From a virus: DNA of 47,359 nucleotides. How positions within the stretch are numbered: the first letter of the stretch is position 1; each line of letters begins with the position of its first letter. The stretch lies in IMG/VR virus record IMGVR_UViG_3300019124_000088, positions 1 through 47,359 of that record. One strand, given 5' to 3'. Below the pieces are notes generated by a model. The model was not told the origin of the DNA. It saw only the letters and a program-made list of their open reading frames with translations, and did not search any database. The position numbers and the translations under genes were made by a program. This document shows, in pieces, positions 30,248 through 37,726 of the stretch.

Positions 30248-32757
30248 TCTGCGGCTTCCAGAGAGGGCGGCGCGAAATCGAAGAGCGACGGCATCGCCAT
30301 TTGGCGCTCCTTCGCCTCAAGGTACTTGACCCCATCGAAGAAATAGCCGGTGTTGAGTTCCGCAGCGCGGCCCCTGCGACCCAGATGCAGCGCCCGGTAG
30401 GGCACCGTGAACAATCCGCCGAAGGGATCGAAGACGAGTTCACCCTTGTTGGAATAACGCTCGATGCAGCGGTCGACGATATCGAACTGCAAGGGACAGA
30501 CATGCTTCTCGCGGCCCTTCGCCGACTGGTTCGTGTTCAGGGTCAGCATGCGGTTGACATCGTCCCATACGAAGGCGCTGGACGCCCCCGGCATCAGGGC
30601 CATGAAGGTCGAGGGCAGCGCATGGCGGGTCTGGAGCGCTTCGCCGATCCGGACGTGGTGCTCGTAGTCGTAAATGCTCTGCAGGCTGTAGGCCCTAAAC
30701 ACCTTGGCGAGAACATCAGGTGGCAACGCCGCCATCTCGTCCGGTGACAGAAGACGATCTCCGCTGGAACGCCAGCGGGCATGGGCATCGATCTGCCAGC
30801 GCGCGAGGCTGTAATCCTCGATCCTCTTGACGACCGGATCGTCGGCATAGGCCCGGCTGCGGTCGGTGGGCAGCTTGCGCATCAGGAGCAGATACTCGGG
30901 CGAGCCCACGCCCATCTTGGTCCCGTCCTTGCGCATTTCCGTGTAGCCGAGACGATAGGTCTGGTTGTTCTCCCGCACCACGTCGGTGTCGATCTGGATC
31001 ATGCCCATATAGGCAAACCCATGCGACATGCAGTGAAAGAGCGTCTTGGCATGGAAGGGGTTGACCGTCGGCGTTCCGTAGCCGGTCACCGAACCGAACA
31101 GGATCCGGTCCTTGACATGAATACAGGCAAGCCGACCGGGCTTGAGGATCCTGAGCAGCTCCGGCGTCAGAAAGTCCATCTGGGCGAAGAAATGGTCGTC
31201 GCCGTCCGTATGCCCGAAATCGTTGTAGCTCGGCGTGTACTCGTAGTGGTTCGAGAAGGGAATCGACGTGACGATCAGGTCGATGCTGTTGTCCTCGATC
31301 AGTCGGCATTCCTCGACGCAATCGTTGTTGGCGACCAGCCACCCCTCACCGCTGGCCTCGATCCGCTCTACTCCGATGGACCGCGTCAGGACCTCGGCCA
31401 TGGCCAGATGATTGAGGCCGTGCTCCCTGATGATCTCAGTCATAGTTTCAACCATCTCGTTGTGCCGCGCCCACTTGGCCTGGAGCGTGCGGAGAACCTC
31501 GCGCTCGCTCTCGGCGTAGATGATGTGGATCTCCACCGGATGCGCCTGCATGAAGCGCTGGATGCGGTGAATCGCCTGGATGAAGTCGTTGAACTTGAAG
31601 CCGATGCCGAGGAAAATTGCCTTGTGGCAGTGGCGCTGGAAGTTGCAGCCCGATCCGGCGATCACGGGCTTTGCGGCTAGGTACTGAAACCGACCCTCGC
31701 TGAAGTCGACGATGGCGCGCTCGCGCTCCTCCAGGTCCTGCGCCCCATAGACGCTCACGGCCCTCGGCACGGCGGCCTCGATGGCCCGGCGCTCATCCTC
31801 AAGGTCGTGCCAGAGGAGGTAGTGACTTTCGGGATCCGCCTGCAGAATCGCCTGCATGGCGGCGATGCGCGCCGGCAGGCTGTCGCGCTTCTCCTTGGCC
31901 GTGTCGGTCAGGTTCAGGGCGGCATCGCGGAAAAGGATGCCCTGGCCGTCCCGGTCAGGGCCTGCTGCCGCCAGATCGATTTGAACCTCGTGGTAGACCG
32001 CCGTCAGCGGCGGAAGCTCGTAGCCATCATCCGGGAAGCCGAGATCGGACGGCCGTTGCAGGAAGATGGCCCAGGAGTTGAGCCAGAGCCAGAACTCCTT
32101 TTCCTTGTGCGGATAGAGTGTGAGGTTGTTGGCCTTGGAGCTGTCGCGCTGGAAGAACCGGGTCAGCGCCTGGCCCGTATCCATGACGCCAAGGAAGCCA
32201 GCATAGTGAATCAGCTCCTTGTAGCGGTTTGGGCTCGGGGTCGCGGTCGCCACGAACCGATAGCGCACATGGTCGAAGAGCGAGAGAAAGGTCTGGTAGG
32301 TCTTGGAGCCGAACGACCGCAGGACGGAGGCCTCGTCGAGGCTCGCCACGTCGAACAGATTGGGATCCAGCTTTCCGTCCCGCACGGTCTCGTAGTTCGT
32401 CATGTAGAGGCCCGGCCCGTCGATCTCCTCAGGCCTGCGGATGAACCGGATCGTCAGGCCGAGCATGGCCGCATCCCGGGTGAACTCCTGACGGACGCCG
32501 AGCGGGATCACGAGGAGCCCCCGTCCGCTGTCACCCACACCCTTCAGGACCAGCCGCATCGCCTCGAGCTGCATGACCGATTTGCCGAGACCGAACGCGG
32601 CGAAGATGGCACGACGACCGCCACGAACCGCCCATTGCACGATGGCCTTCTGGTGGGGTTTCAGGAGCGGGTTGATCTCGTCGAGATCCACATGGAATCC
32701 GATCGAGGGCGCCATCCGCACCTTCTGTTCGAGAAACGTGCGATAGGAGGCACTCAC
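30244..32757 (-). CDS. SF2 helicase fused to a beta-class DNA methyltransferase
   Basis: 837 residues. Helicase half (about 30-430): LKPHQKAIVQWAVRGGRRAIFAAFGLGKS (Walker A about 53-60), DEAS (141-144), TATPSPN (171-177) and QAIHRIQR (motif VI, about 394-401). Methyltransferase half (about 475-810): NNDCVE, the catalytic-type motif TSIPF (497-501) with NHYEYTPSYNDFGH, and DPFGG (about 776-780) near the end; motif IV before motif I marks the beta class. TSIPF differs from the usual TSPPY/DPPY. It likely modifies phage DNA against host restriction. A nuclease domain is not visible. Confidence 0.85.
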   Translation of the reverse strand: MSASYRTFLEQKVRMAPSIGFHVDLDEINPLLKPHQKAIVQWAVRGGRRAIFAAFGLGKSVMQLEAMRLVLKGVGDSGRGLLVIPLGVRQEFTRDAAMLGLTIRFIRRPEEIDGPGLYMTNYETVRDGKLDPNLFDVASLDEASVLRSFGSKTYQTFLSLFDHVRYRFVATATPSPNRYKELIHYAGFLGVMDTGQALTRFFQRDSSKANNLTLYPHKEKEFWLWLNSWAIFLQRPSDLGFPDDGYELPPLTAVYHEVQIDLAAAGPDRDGQGILFRDAALNLTDTAKEKRDSLPARIAAMQAILQADPESHYLLWHDLEDERRAIEAAVPRAVSVYGAQDLEERERAIVDFSEGRFQYLAAKPVIAGSGCNFQRHCHKAIFLGIGFKFNDFIQAIHRIQRFMQAHPVEIHIIYAESEREVLRTLQAKWARHNEMVETMTEIIREHGLNHLAMAEVLTRSIGVERIEASGEGWLVANNDCVEECRLIEDNSIDLIVTSIPFSNHYEYTPSYNDFGHTDGDDHFFAQMDFLTPELLRILKPGRLACIHVKDRILFGSVTGYGTPTVNPFHAKTLFHCMSHGFAYMGMIQIDTDVVRENNQTYRLGYTEMRKDGTKMGVGSPEYLLLMRKLPTDRSRAYADDPVVKRIEDYSLARWQIDAHARWRSSGDRLLSPDEMAALPPDVLAKVFRAYSLQSIYDYEHHVRIGEALQTRHALPSTFMALMPGASSAFVWDDVNRMLTLNTNQSAKGREKHVCPLQFDIVDRCIERYSNKGELVFDPFGGLFTVPYRALHLGRRGRAAELNTGYFFDGVKYLEAKERQMAMPSLFDFAPPSLEAAE

Positions 32758-32972
32758 GACACCAACCTCAGTTCGGCAGGCTGGCGCACCAGGAGGTCGC
32801 CGCGCAGGTGGCGCATCTGGTCGAGGGCCAGGCGCAGCTGCGCCTTCACCCGCTCCAGCTGCGCGATGTCCTCCGCCGAACCGCCGTATAGGCGCGCGGC
32901 TTCGAGGTCGCGGGTGATGTCGAGCGAAATCTTCGACATCTCGCGGATGGCCCGGTTGAGCGGCGTGGTCAT
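32754..32972 (-). CDS. Small helical phage protein, unknown
   Basis: 72 residues starting at the ATG 32972 and overlapping the helicase-methyltransferase start (ATGA). The protein is mostly amphipathic helix, MTTPLNRAIREMSKISLDITRDLEAARLYGGSAEDIAQLERVKAQLRLALDQM, with a basic C-terminus. It could be a coiled-coil partner of a replication protein. No family is recognised. Confidence 0.65.
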   Translation of the reverse strand: MTTPLNRAIREMSKISLDITRDLEAARLYGGSAEDIAQLERVKAQLRLALDQMRHLRGDLLVRQPAELRLVS

Positions 32973-33151
32973 CCGCGCCTCCCGAGCCTCTGGCAGACCG
33001 CGTCCACGAGGCGGTCGCACCAGTGGATGGCGAGCAGCAGGAGCACTGTCGAGACGATGAAGGGAACCGACACCACCGCGAGGCCGAGCGCGCCGTGCGC
33101 CCTTTTGGCGAGGGTGAGATAGTAGAGATATTCGATCCACAGCTGCATCAT
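32969..33151 (-). CDS. Small membrane protein, unknown
   Basis: 60 residues from tandem Met codons at 33151/33148, overlapping both neighbours. One transmembrane segment (about 24-41, GLAVVSVPFIVSTVLLLLAI) is followed by a short basic tail. It could act in superinfection exclusion or DNA entry, but there is no specific evidence. Confidence 0.6.
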   Translation of the reverse strand: MMQLWIEYLYYLTLAKRAHGALGLAVVSVPFIVSTVLLLLAIHWCDRLVDAVCQRLGRRG

Positions 33152-33390
33152 GGCAGGACTCGCACGGGTTCGGTGACGGGGGACGGCGCGGCGAGCGCCG
33201 CCCGGATGAGATCCCAGGCCCGTTGATCCCACAGGCCCCGCGCGGCGAGGATGGCGGGCAAGCGCCTGGGCGAGAGGTGCAGGGCGCGGCAGATCGCGGA
33301 ATGCGGGTAGCCTGCGCGCGCCATGCGCCGCGCGGCGGCATGCGCCCGGCGGCGATTGACCCGCACGATCTGAAAGCCGCGCCGTGCCAT
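33148..33390 (-). CDS. Small basic HTH-like protein
   Basis: 80 residues, very Arg-rich N-terminus. GYPHSAICRALHLSPRRLPAILAARGLWD (about 27-55) looks like a helix-turn-helix. It is in the early left operon (overlap with the membrane protein gene; 2-bp gap to the next gene upstream). A regulator or DNA-binding accessory role is inferred. Confidence 0.6.
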   Translation of the reverse strand: MARRGFQIVRVNRRRAHAAARRMARAGYPHSAICRALHLSPRRLPAILAARGLWDQRAWDLIRAALAAPSPVTEPVRVLP

Positions 33391-33392
33391 GG

Positions 33393-33851
33393 TCAGACGG
33401 CCCTTTGCGCCAGGGCCGAGCGGTGCGCGGGGGGATCGCCGAAGACGAGGGCCGTCACATCGGCGGGCGGATCCAGGCGGAGCGGCCGGCGCTCATAGGC
33501 GCTTTCGCTCACCTCGCACAGCGAAGGGCTGTTGGCCGGATGGCCATAGGCGCCGACGAGATCGCGCAGCACCAGGTCATTGACCGCGACGAGCTGCTCA
33601 TAGGCGATCTCGTCGTCGGTCTCGTGCTGCATGATCTCGTCGAGCGTCGGATCCTCCGGGGTCCTGCGCTTGCTGTGCGCACCGCCGACATCGTTCAGCA
33701 AGGCGTGCACCCGCCGCACCCAGGAAAAGGGCGCTCCGGTCTCGGCGACGGTCTTGCGGAGAGAAAGCCCCTGCCTCAGGCAGGCGGCGATGGCCTTGCG
33801 CGTGGCCGGCGGAATCGCACCGGCCTGCGGCAGGTCTGCATGCTTCTGCAT
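33393..33851 (-). CDS. Early phage protein with HTH-like N-terminus
   Basis: 152 residues. Residues about 14-55 (PPATRKAIAACLRQGLSLRKTVAETGAPFSWVRRVHALL) resemble a homeodomain-like HTH, followed by a linker and an acidic region (PTLDEIMQHETDDEIAYEQLVAVNDLVLRDLVGAYG). No family is assigned. It follows the CII-like gene in the early operon after a strong hairpin. Confidence 0.65.
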   Translation of the reverse strand: MQKHADLPQAGAIPPATRKAIAACLRQGLSLRKTVAETGAPFSWVRRVHALLNDVGGAHSKRRTPEDPTLDEIMQHETDDEIAYEQLVAVNDLVLRDLVGAYGHPANSPSLCEVSESAYERRPLRLDPPADVTALVFGDPPAHRSALAQRAV

Positions 33852-33931
33852 TGGTTGCCCCTACACTCGAATTACGCAACACCGGGCCTCGTGGCCTCTT
33901 GGTCTTGGGCGGCAGGTGTTCCCGCTCGCCG

Positions 33932-33967
33932 GGATGGTGCCGCGTCAGCCCCCGCGCGGCACCATCC
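33932..33967 (-). promoter_or_regulatory. 13-bp perfect hairpin across the stop of the CII-like gene
   Basis: GGATGGTGCCGCG (33932-33944) pairs with CGCGGCACCATCC (33955-33967). The stop codon of the CII-like gene lies in the 10-nt loop. There is no U tract on the minus strand. It could stabilise or process the early mRNA or be a binding site for the adjacent regulator. Confidence 0.55.
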
Positions 33968-34457
33968 GCAGCGGCGTGGGCTGCGTCGCCTCCCCTGCCT
34001 TCACCGCCGCCAGGCGCTGACGCTGCTCGGTGGCCTTGTCGATCAGATCGGCCAGTTGCCGGTCGACGATGTCCGCCTCCACCGGGGTCATCGTGAGATC
34101 GGAGAGCGCGTCCGCCGCCGCAGCGCCGACCTCTGCGCTGGAGCGCATGACCTCCGCATGGCCGCGGGCGACGCACGCGACGGTCGCGCCCTGCGCAGCA
34201 TCGGGATCGTTGAGCCGCCGCCCGTTCAGCTCCGCCATCACGGCGGTGATGTACGGAATGCCGCATTCGGCCTCGAGGGCGAGCGCCGCGGGCAGCGGGA
34301 TGATGTCCGGGTCGGTGGAGGACTGGTAGCGCCCGATCGTGCTCTTGCCGAGACTGGCGACTTCGCCGGACCGGTCGAGCCCGCCGCAGGCTTTCACGAG
34401 ATCGCGGGTGGCGGCCTTGATGCGGTGGAACCAGGCATCGGAGATCGGGCGGTTCAT
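33945..34457 (-). CDS. CII-like early regulatory protein
   Basis: 170 residues, with GAGGTG before the ATG. Residues about 10-70 (IKAATRDLVKACGGLDRSGEVASLGKSTIGRYQSSTDPDIIPLPAALALEAECG) resemble the phage CII-like regulatory proteins of alphaproteobacterial prophages, with a HTH-like element GKSTIGRYQS. The C-terminal half is helical (SDLTMTPVEADIVDRQLADLIDKATEQRQRL), suitable for oligomerisation. It lies downstream of the Cro-like gene, as in lambda. A role in the lysogeny decision is inferred. Confidence 0.65.
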   Translation of the reverse strand: MNRPISDAWFHRIKAATRDLVKACGGLDRSGEVASLGKSTIGRYQSSTDPDIIPLPAALALEAECGIPYITAVMAELNGRRLNDPDAAQGATVACVARGHAEVMRSSAEVGAAAADALSDLTMTPVEADIVDRQLADLIDKATEQRQRLAAVKAGEATQPTPLRMVPRGG

Positions 34458-34478
34458 GGAGACACCTCGGGCGTCAAC

Positions 34479-34501
34479 GGGAAAAAGCGAAGGCTTTTCC
34501 C
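34479..34501 (-). terminator. Hairpin terminator between Cro-like and CII-like genes
   Basis: GGGAAAA(A)GC pairs with GCTTTTCCC, loop GAAG, one bulged A. On the minus strand the 3' arm carries five consecutive T residues, so this is terminator-like. Its place between cro and cII is that of lambda tR1. Confidence 0.55.
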
Positions 34502-34564
34502 AGAGCGGGAACGGTTAAGGTTTGCGATGGTGGCGGCGTTACGACATCACGGAGGACCCCGCAC

Positions 34565-34864
34565 ATGAACGCCCTGCCCCATCGCACCGGCCCGGCCCGC
34601 GCCCACCTGAAGGAGGCGCTGCGCAGCCTCGCGCTCGCTCAACGCGAGGGCGGACTCAATCTGCCGAAGCAAATACTCGGCTGTCCTGACAAGGCAGGGC
34701 TTGGGAAGACGGGCGACCACGAACGCCTCAGGCCTCACTTCATCGGCCAAGAGAGAGCAACCGTCGTGTTGCAGCCGAGGGCTCATGCGACTTCCTCCGA
34801 GGAAGAGGGAGAGACCGGAGGGCGCGGGACATCGCGCGGCCAGACAGCATCGTCGGGCCAATGA
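34565..34864 (+). CDS. Possible small plus-strand gene, uncertain
   Basis: A 99-codon frame opposite the early operon, with a strong Shine-Dalgarno sequence (CACGGAGGA) 8 nt before the ATG. The first 40 residues (helical, RAHLKEALRSLALAQREGGLNLPKQIL) look protein-like, but the rest is low in complexity and antisense to the Cro-like gene. It may be an intact small gene or a decayed one. It covers most of the 325-bp stretch 34458-34782; apart from the hairpin at 34479, I see nothing else there. Confidence 0.35.
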   Translation: MNALPHRTGPARAHLKEALRSLALAQREGGLNLPKQILGCPDKAGLGKTGDHERLRPHFIGQERATVVLQPRAHATSSEEEGETGGRGTSRGQTASSGQ

Positions 34865-35040
34865 TCGGACATCCACTGGAAAGCATCGCTCAAATGCCGC
34901 GAACCGACATCACCGCCGCTCCGGATCGTCCGGATGCGCTTGCCGTCATTGAACAAGAGCGTCGAGAGACGGGACTCGGAGATCTTCCGTGCTTTGCAGA
35001 ACGGTTCGAAAAGCTTGATGAGGTCGTCGACGGTCAGCAT
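34783..35040 (-). CDS. Cro-like early regulator
   Basis: 85 residues from the ATG at 35040, starting LTVDDLIKLFEPFCKARKISESRLSTLLFNDGKRIRTIRSGGDVGSRHLSDAFQWMSDHWPDD. It resembles small HTH regulators found divergent from prophage repressors in Rhizobiales (ISESRLSTLLFNDGKRI as recognition region). It diverges from the repressor gene with an 87-bp shared control region. There is no Shine-Dalgarno sequence; a -10-like CATCAT ends 6 nt upstream, so the mRNA may be leaderless. The Cro role is inferred from position. Confidence 0.75.
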   Translation of the reverse strand: MLTVDDLIKLFEPFCKARKISESRLSTLLFNDGKRIRTIRSGGDVGSRHLSDAFQWMSDHWPDDAVWPRDVPRPPVSPSSSEEVA

Positions 35041-35046
35041 AGGCCC

Positions 35047-35076
35047 ATGATGCGGGAAATGAACCGCAAGTGTCAA
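35047..35076 (-). promoter_or_regulatory. Leftward early promoter with embedded operator
   Basis: TTGACA at 35071-35076 (minus) and CATCAT at 35047-35052, separated by 18 bp. The spacer contains the 18-bp element ATGCGGGAAATGAACCGC (35050-35067, plus-strand reading), which is repeated perfectly in inverted orientation at 36882-36899. Repressor bound here would block the cro operon. Confidence 0.75.
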
Positions 35077-35082
35077 GGGACT

Positions 35083-35120
35083 ATTTCCCGCTCATTCAAA
35101 AATCTTCGTGCGGGTAATAT
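35083..35120 (+). promoter_or_regulatory. Repressor operators and repressor promoter
   Basis: Two further copies of the operator core TGCGGGWAAT: 35083-35092 (inverted, ATTTCCCGCT) and 35109-35118 (TGCGGGTAAT). The second overlaps a -10-like TAATAT (35115-35120) that ends 7 nt before the repressor ATG. No good -35 is visible, so the promoter may need activation, for example by repressor bound at the first site. Confidence 0.6.
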
Positions 35121-35127
35121 ACCGCGC

Positions 35128-35931
35128 ATGGACACTGAGCAGATCAAAGATCGCATTCGGCTGCGCCTGGACCAGATCGGGAAATCGGCAAGGGCGGCTT
35201 CGCGGGATGCTGGCATGAGCGCCGACGCGATCAGGGATATGTTCCGGAAGCCAGATAGCTCACCGACGATTGAAACGCTCAGGAAGCTCGCGAAGGGGCT
35301 TGAGACCACTCCGGAGTGGCTGATCTTCGGGACCGAGAGCCTTGGCACCTTCGGCTGGAATCCCGATAGGCTGAAGCCTCAGGACAGCATTGGATCGCAA
35401 GGTGCGGCAGATCAGAGCGAAGCCTCGACAGCAACTCTCAGTGCCGAAACCCTCCTGCCGATCCCGGTGATTGGCCAGGTCGAAGCAGGCTCCTTTCGCG
35501 AAGCGCCGGAATACGAGCCCGACGAGATCCGCTACGTCGCCGCACCGCCAGACCGGGAATTCCCCCACGCGCGCCGGGTCTGCCTCGATGTCCGCGGCGA
35601 TTCCATGAACGATCTGAAGCCCCGCCCGCTCCTCGAAGGCGACCAGGCCTTCGGCCTCGACTTCTCCGATATCGACCACCTCATCGTGCTGCGCGATGGC
35701 TTGGTCGTGGTCGTCGAGCAGACCCGGGACGGCGGCCATACTCGCGAATGGTCCATCAAGCAGCTCGAAATTCACGAGGACCGCTACGAGTTTTGCCCAC
35801 GGTCCACCAACAAGAAGCACAAGCCTATCGTGATCGAGAAAAAGGTCTTTCACGACCCGAGCGAGGACGACGGACGCCATGTGCGCATCCTCGCTCTGAT
35901 CAGGGGCTCCATCACACCCATCACCTACTGA
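35128..35931 (+). CDS. LexA/CI-type prophage repressor (XRE HTH + S24 peptidase fold)
   Basis: 267 residues. HTH region about 10-70 (IGKSARAASRDAGMSADAIRDMFRKPDSSPTIETLRKLAKGLETTPEWLIFG). C-terminal LexA-like domain: PIPVIGQVEAGSFREA with Ala120-Gly121 as the probable self-cleavage site, RGDSMND with catalytic Ser159, and Lys211 in WSIKQLEI as the likely general base. The frame is open back to 34861, but the control region lies there and ATG 35128 follows a -10. It should maintain lysogeny and be cleaved on RecA activation, allowing SOS induction. Confidence 0.88.
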   Translation: MDTEQIKDRIRLRLDQIGKSARAASRDAGMSADAIRDMFRKPDSSPTIETLRKLAKGLETTPEWLIFGTESLGTFGWNPDRLKPQDSIGSQGAADQSEASTATLSAETLLPIPVIGQVEAGSFREAPEYEPDEIRYVAAPPDREFPHARRVCLDVRGDSMNDLKPRPLLEGDQAFGLDFSDIDHLIVLRDGLVVVVEQTRDGGHTREWSIKQLEIHEDRYEFCPRSTNKKHKPIVIEKKVFHDPSEDDGRHVRILALIRGSITPITY

Positions 35932-36475
35932 CCCCGGCATTGCTCCGCATGGGCCAGGCCGCGCATTCAGGCGGCACCTGCCCATAGCGGGCGAGGACCG
36001 CAGGCGGGAGGTGACGGCCTCCCTTCATGATTGCCGACCATTCGAAGGCAATGACGCCTGCTTTGCAGTCCCTGAATGCCGAGGCCAGGGTAAGCGCCTC
36101 GGACACCCCGTCGACGTCAAGCGGCGGATCGGGAATAAGCTGCCGTTTCTTCCGGGTGAATGTCTGCACCACGAAGTGCGGCAAACCTCCATGTCGGACC
36201 CGCTCGCGTACAACCCGAGCCCGCGCAGGGTGAACGGCCGGGGGCCTGTCGAGGCCTATCTCGCCGGATTTCAGCCACACCGGGTCCCAGCCCGCCAGTT
36301 GGAGGGCCCGGAAAGCGAGATCGTCCGGTTCATCCCAGCCTTCGGCCATGGCTTCCTTGATGTGGACGGCAAAGAGCGCATCCTCAAGGAATGTCAGCTC
36401 CCGGCCGGACATCCGGAACGCCCCTTCCACAAGCTGAAACGCCACTCCTTCAGGCGAACGGGCCGTCACCTGCAT
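35921..36475 (-). CDS. Unassigned phage protein
   Basis: 184 residues, AGGGAG before the ATG at 36475. It contains MSGRELTFLEDALFAVHIKEAMAEGWDEPDDLAFRALQLAGWDPVWL near the N-terminus and a basic segment near 110-125 (VQTFTRKKRQLIPDPPL). No family is assigned. It converges with the repressor (11-bp overlap of 3' ends) and shares a likely operon with the TTG-start gene upstream. Expression from the lysogen would not need the early promoters. Confidence 0.6.
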   Translation of the reverse strand: MQVTARSPEGVAFQLVEGAFRMSGRELTFLEDALFAVHIKEAMAEGWDEPDDLAFRALQLAGWDPVWLKSGEIGLDRPPAVHPARARVVRERVRHGGLPHFVVQTFTRKKRQLIPDPPLDVDGVSEALTLASAFRDCKAGVIAFEWSAIMKGGRHLPPAVLARYGQVPPECAAWPMRSNAGVSR

Positions 36476-36740
36476 CGTCCGAGTCTCCCTGGTTAGTTTT
36501 CAAAGAGAAGAAGCTCACGAGGCGGGCTTCCAGCGAGCCGCAATGGTGGCACGGCCTCTCCAACCGCTCTGCCATGGCGATCACCGCCCGGCTGGCCTGA
36601 ACCTGTGTCAGGCGCTTCGTGCCGAGGCAGACCACAGGGTACGTATCCGTCAGACAGTTCCGGCAGCGCCGATGAAGCTTGTATCGATGCTCCTGCGGGA
36701 GCGGGGTCGGCGGCGCCGGCGGAATGAAATGCCCCTGCAA
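36450..36740 (-). CDS. Small zinc-ribbon-like protein with TTG start
   Basis: 96 residues beginning at a TTG codon; AGGAGG lies 5 nt upstream and no ATG is suitably placed. Cys pairs (CRNC near 27-30, CHHC near 64-67) suggest a zinc ribbon or two-finger structure with a central helix. The 3' end overlaps the next gene by 26 bp. Function is unknown; DNA or RNA binding is possible. Confidence 0.55.
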   Translation of the reverse strand: MQGHFIPPAPPTPLPQEHRYKLHRRCRNCLTDTYPVVCLGTKRLTQVQASRAVIAMAERLERPCHHCGSLEARLVSFFSLKTNQGDSDDAGDGPFA

Positions 36741-36858
36741 TGTTGCCTCCTGGCTTCTTTGTTCTCATTCTGTTCACGGTATTTCGAAGAGTCGAGTCTC
36801 GAAACCTGTGGATAGTGGGGAGTACGCGAAAGTCCCCCGATCCTGACGCTCGCGGTAC

Positions 36859-36905
36859 ACTTCCCGTAATTTGCGCTTGACGCGGTTCATTTCCCGCATT
36901 AGCGT
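36859..36905 (+). promoter_or_regulatory. Rightward early promoter with operator identical to that of cro
   Basis: TTGACG at 36877-36882, weak -10 TAGCGT at 36900-36905 (17-bp spacing). Between them is GCGGTTCATTTCCCGCAT (36882-36899), the exact reverse complement of 35050-35067. A second diverged half-site is at 36859-36868 (ACTTCCCGTA). It would place the plus-strand early operon under the same repressor. Confidence 0.7.
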
Positions 36906-36936
36906 TCCCTCATCAACACACCGATGGGGGCATTCC

Positions 36937-37317
36937 ATGGGGCACGAGCGTAACGAGGCGAAGACCGCCACGCATGACGGCTGGATTTGGCCGGTTCCAC
37001 GACACGAGATGCGGATTCACGAATGCATCCGGCAGCGGATGGTCGAGGACCTGCGCCGGCTGAAGGCCGAGGCCGGTGAGGAGCCGGTGAACCTGTGCGA
37101 GGCCGGATGGACCGAGCACCAGGTGGCAATCCACGGCCTGGCGGCGAAGAACCGCCTTGAGCGGAGCGAGCGCGACGAAGCGCACCGCACTGCGCCCTCC
37201 GCGCAAGGCTTCGCTCGGGTCCAGCGTTTCGCTACCGGCGCCGCCGAGATCGCGAGCCTCGCCATGTTCTTCGGCGCCGTCGCGATCTGGGCCGCGCACT
37301 TCACCGGCAACCTGTGA
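36937..37317 (+). CDS. First gene of the right early operon, membrane protein
   Basis: 126 residues from the ATG at 36937; the frame begins further upstream but covers the promoter. The middle is helical (RIHECIRQRMVEDLRRLKAEAGEEPVNLCEAGW ... LAAKNRLERSERDEAHRT), with one hydrophobic segment at the C-terminus (ASLAMFFGAVAIWAAHF). No family is assigned. A C-terminally anchored inner-membrane protein is inferred. Confidence 0.6.
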   Translation: MGHERNEAKTATHDGWIWPVPRHEMRIHECIRQRMVEDLRRLKAEAGEEPVNLCEAGWTEHQVAIHGLAAKNRLERSERDEAHRTAPSAQGFARVQRFATGAAEIASLAMFFGAVAIWAAHFTGNL

Positions 37318-37325
37318 GGCGCACC

Positions 37326-37553
37326 ATGGCCAAGGGCAAATCCCCCTATAAGCGTTACGGCAAGACCCCGCACCGCTATTCCGACCTCTACCAGCGCTGG
37401 CGCTCCGCGCGCCTGCGCGGCGACGATGCCGAGGCCCGGGCGTTGGCCCGCCAGCACGAGGCCCGGTTCTTCGGCACCGGCGAGAGCATTTCCGAGGTGC
37501 TGGGCATCGACTTCAACCGGTTCACCATCCTGCGCATTCAAGAGGCCGCGTGA
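37326..37553 (+). CDS. Small basic early protein
   Basis: 75 residues from the ATG at 37326, 8 bp after the previous stop. Basic N-terminus (AKGKSPYKRYGKTPHRYSDLYQRWRSARLRGDDAEARALARQHEARFF), helical and Arg-rich; possibly nucleic-acid binding. No known family. The end overlaps the next ATG by one base. Confidence 0.6.
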   Translation: MAKGKSPYKRYGKTPHRYSDLYQRWRSARLRGDDAEARALARQHEARFFGTGESISEVLGIDFNRFTILRIQEAA

Positions 37554-37726
37554 TGTCGGATTCCCAGCGTAATGCACTCATCGAGATGATGCGAGCGATC
37601 CTCGCCTGCAGCTGCTGCGACAAGGCCATGCGCTTCCGCGCCACCGTCCTGCTCAGCATGTTGACGGGCGACACAGGCTTGTTCGCTGATCTAATTTTCG
37701 ATCCCGTCCGGAGGGCTGCCGCATGA
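37553..37726 (+). CDS. Short early protein (57 residues)
   Basis: Starts at ATG 37553 (TGATG overlap with the previous stop) and ends at 37726, where the next gene's ATG overlaps (ATGA). Sequence begins MSDSQRNALIEMMRAIL and has a CSCC cluster (about 19-22). It has no recognised family. The couplings at both ends make it a likely real gene although it is very short. Confidence 0.6.
   Translation: MSDSQRNALIEMMRAILACSCCDKAMRFRATVLLSMLTGDTGLFADLIFDPVRRAAA

Noticed and set aside
36774-36899. A 41-codon minus-strand frame starting MREMNRVKR with a plausible GAGGGA upstream
   Set aside because: Its start lies within the operator/promoter at 36859-36905, it has no recognised domain, and its codons duplicate the control sequence. 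Not strong enough to list as a gene.
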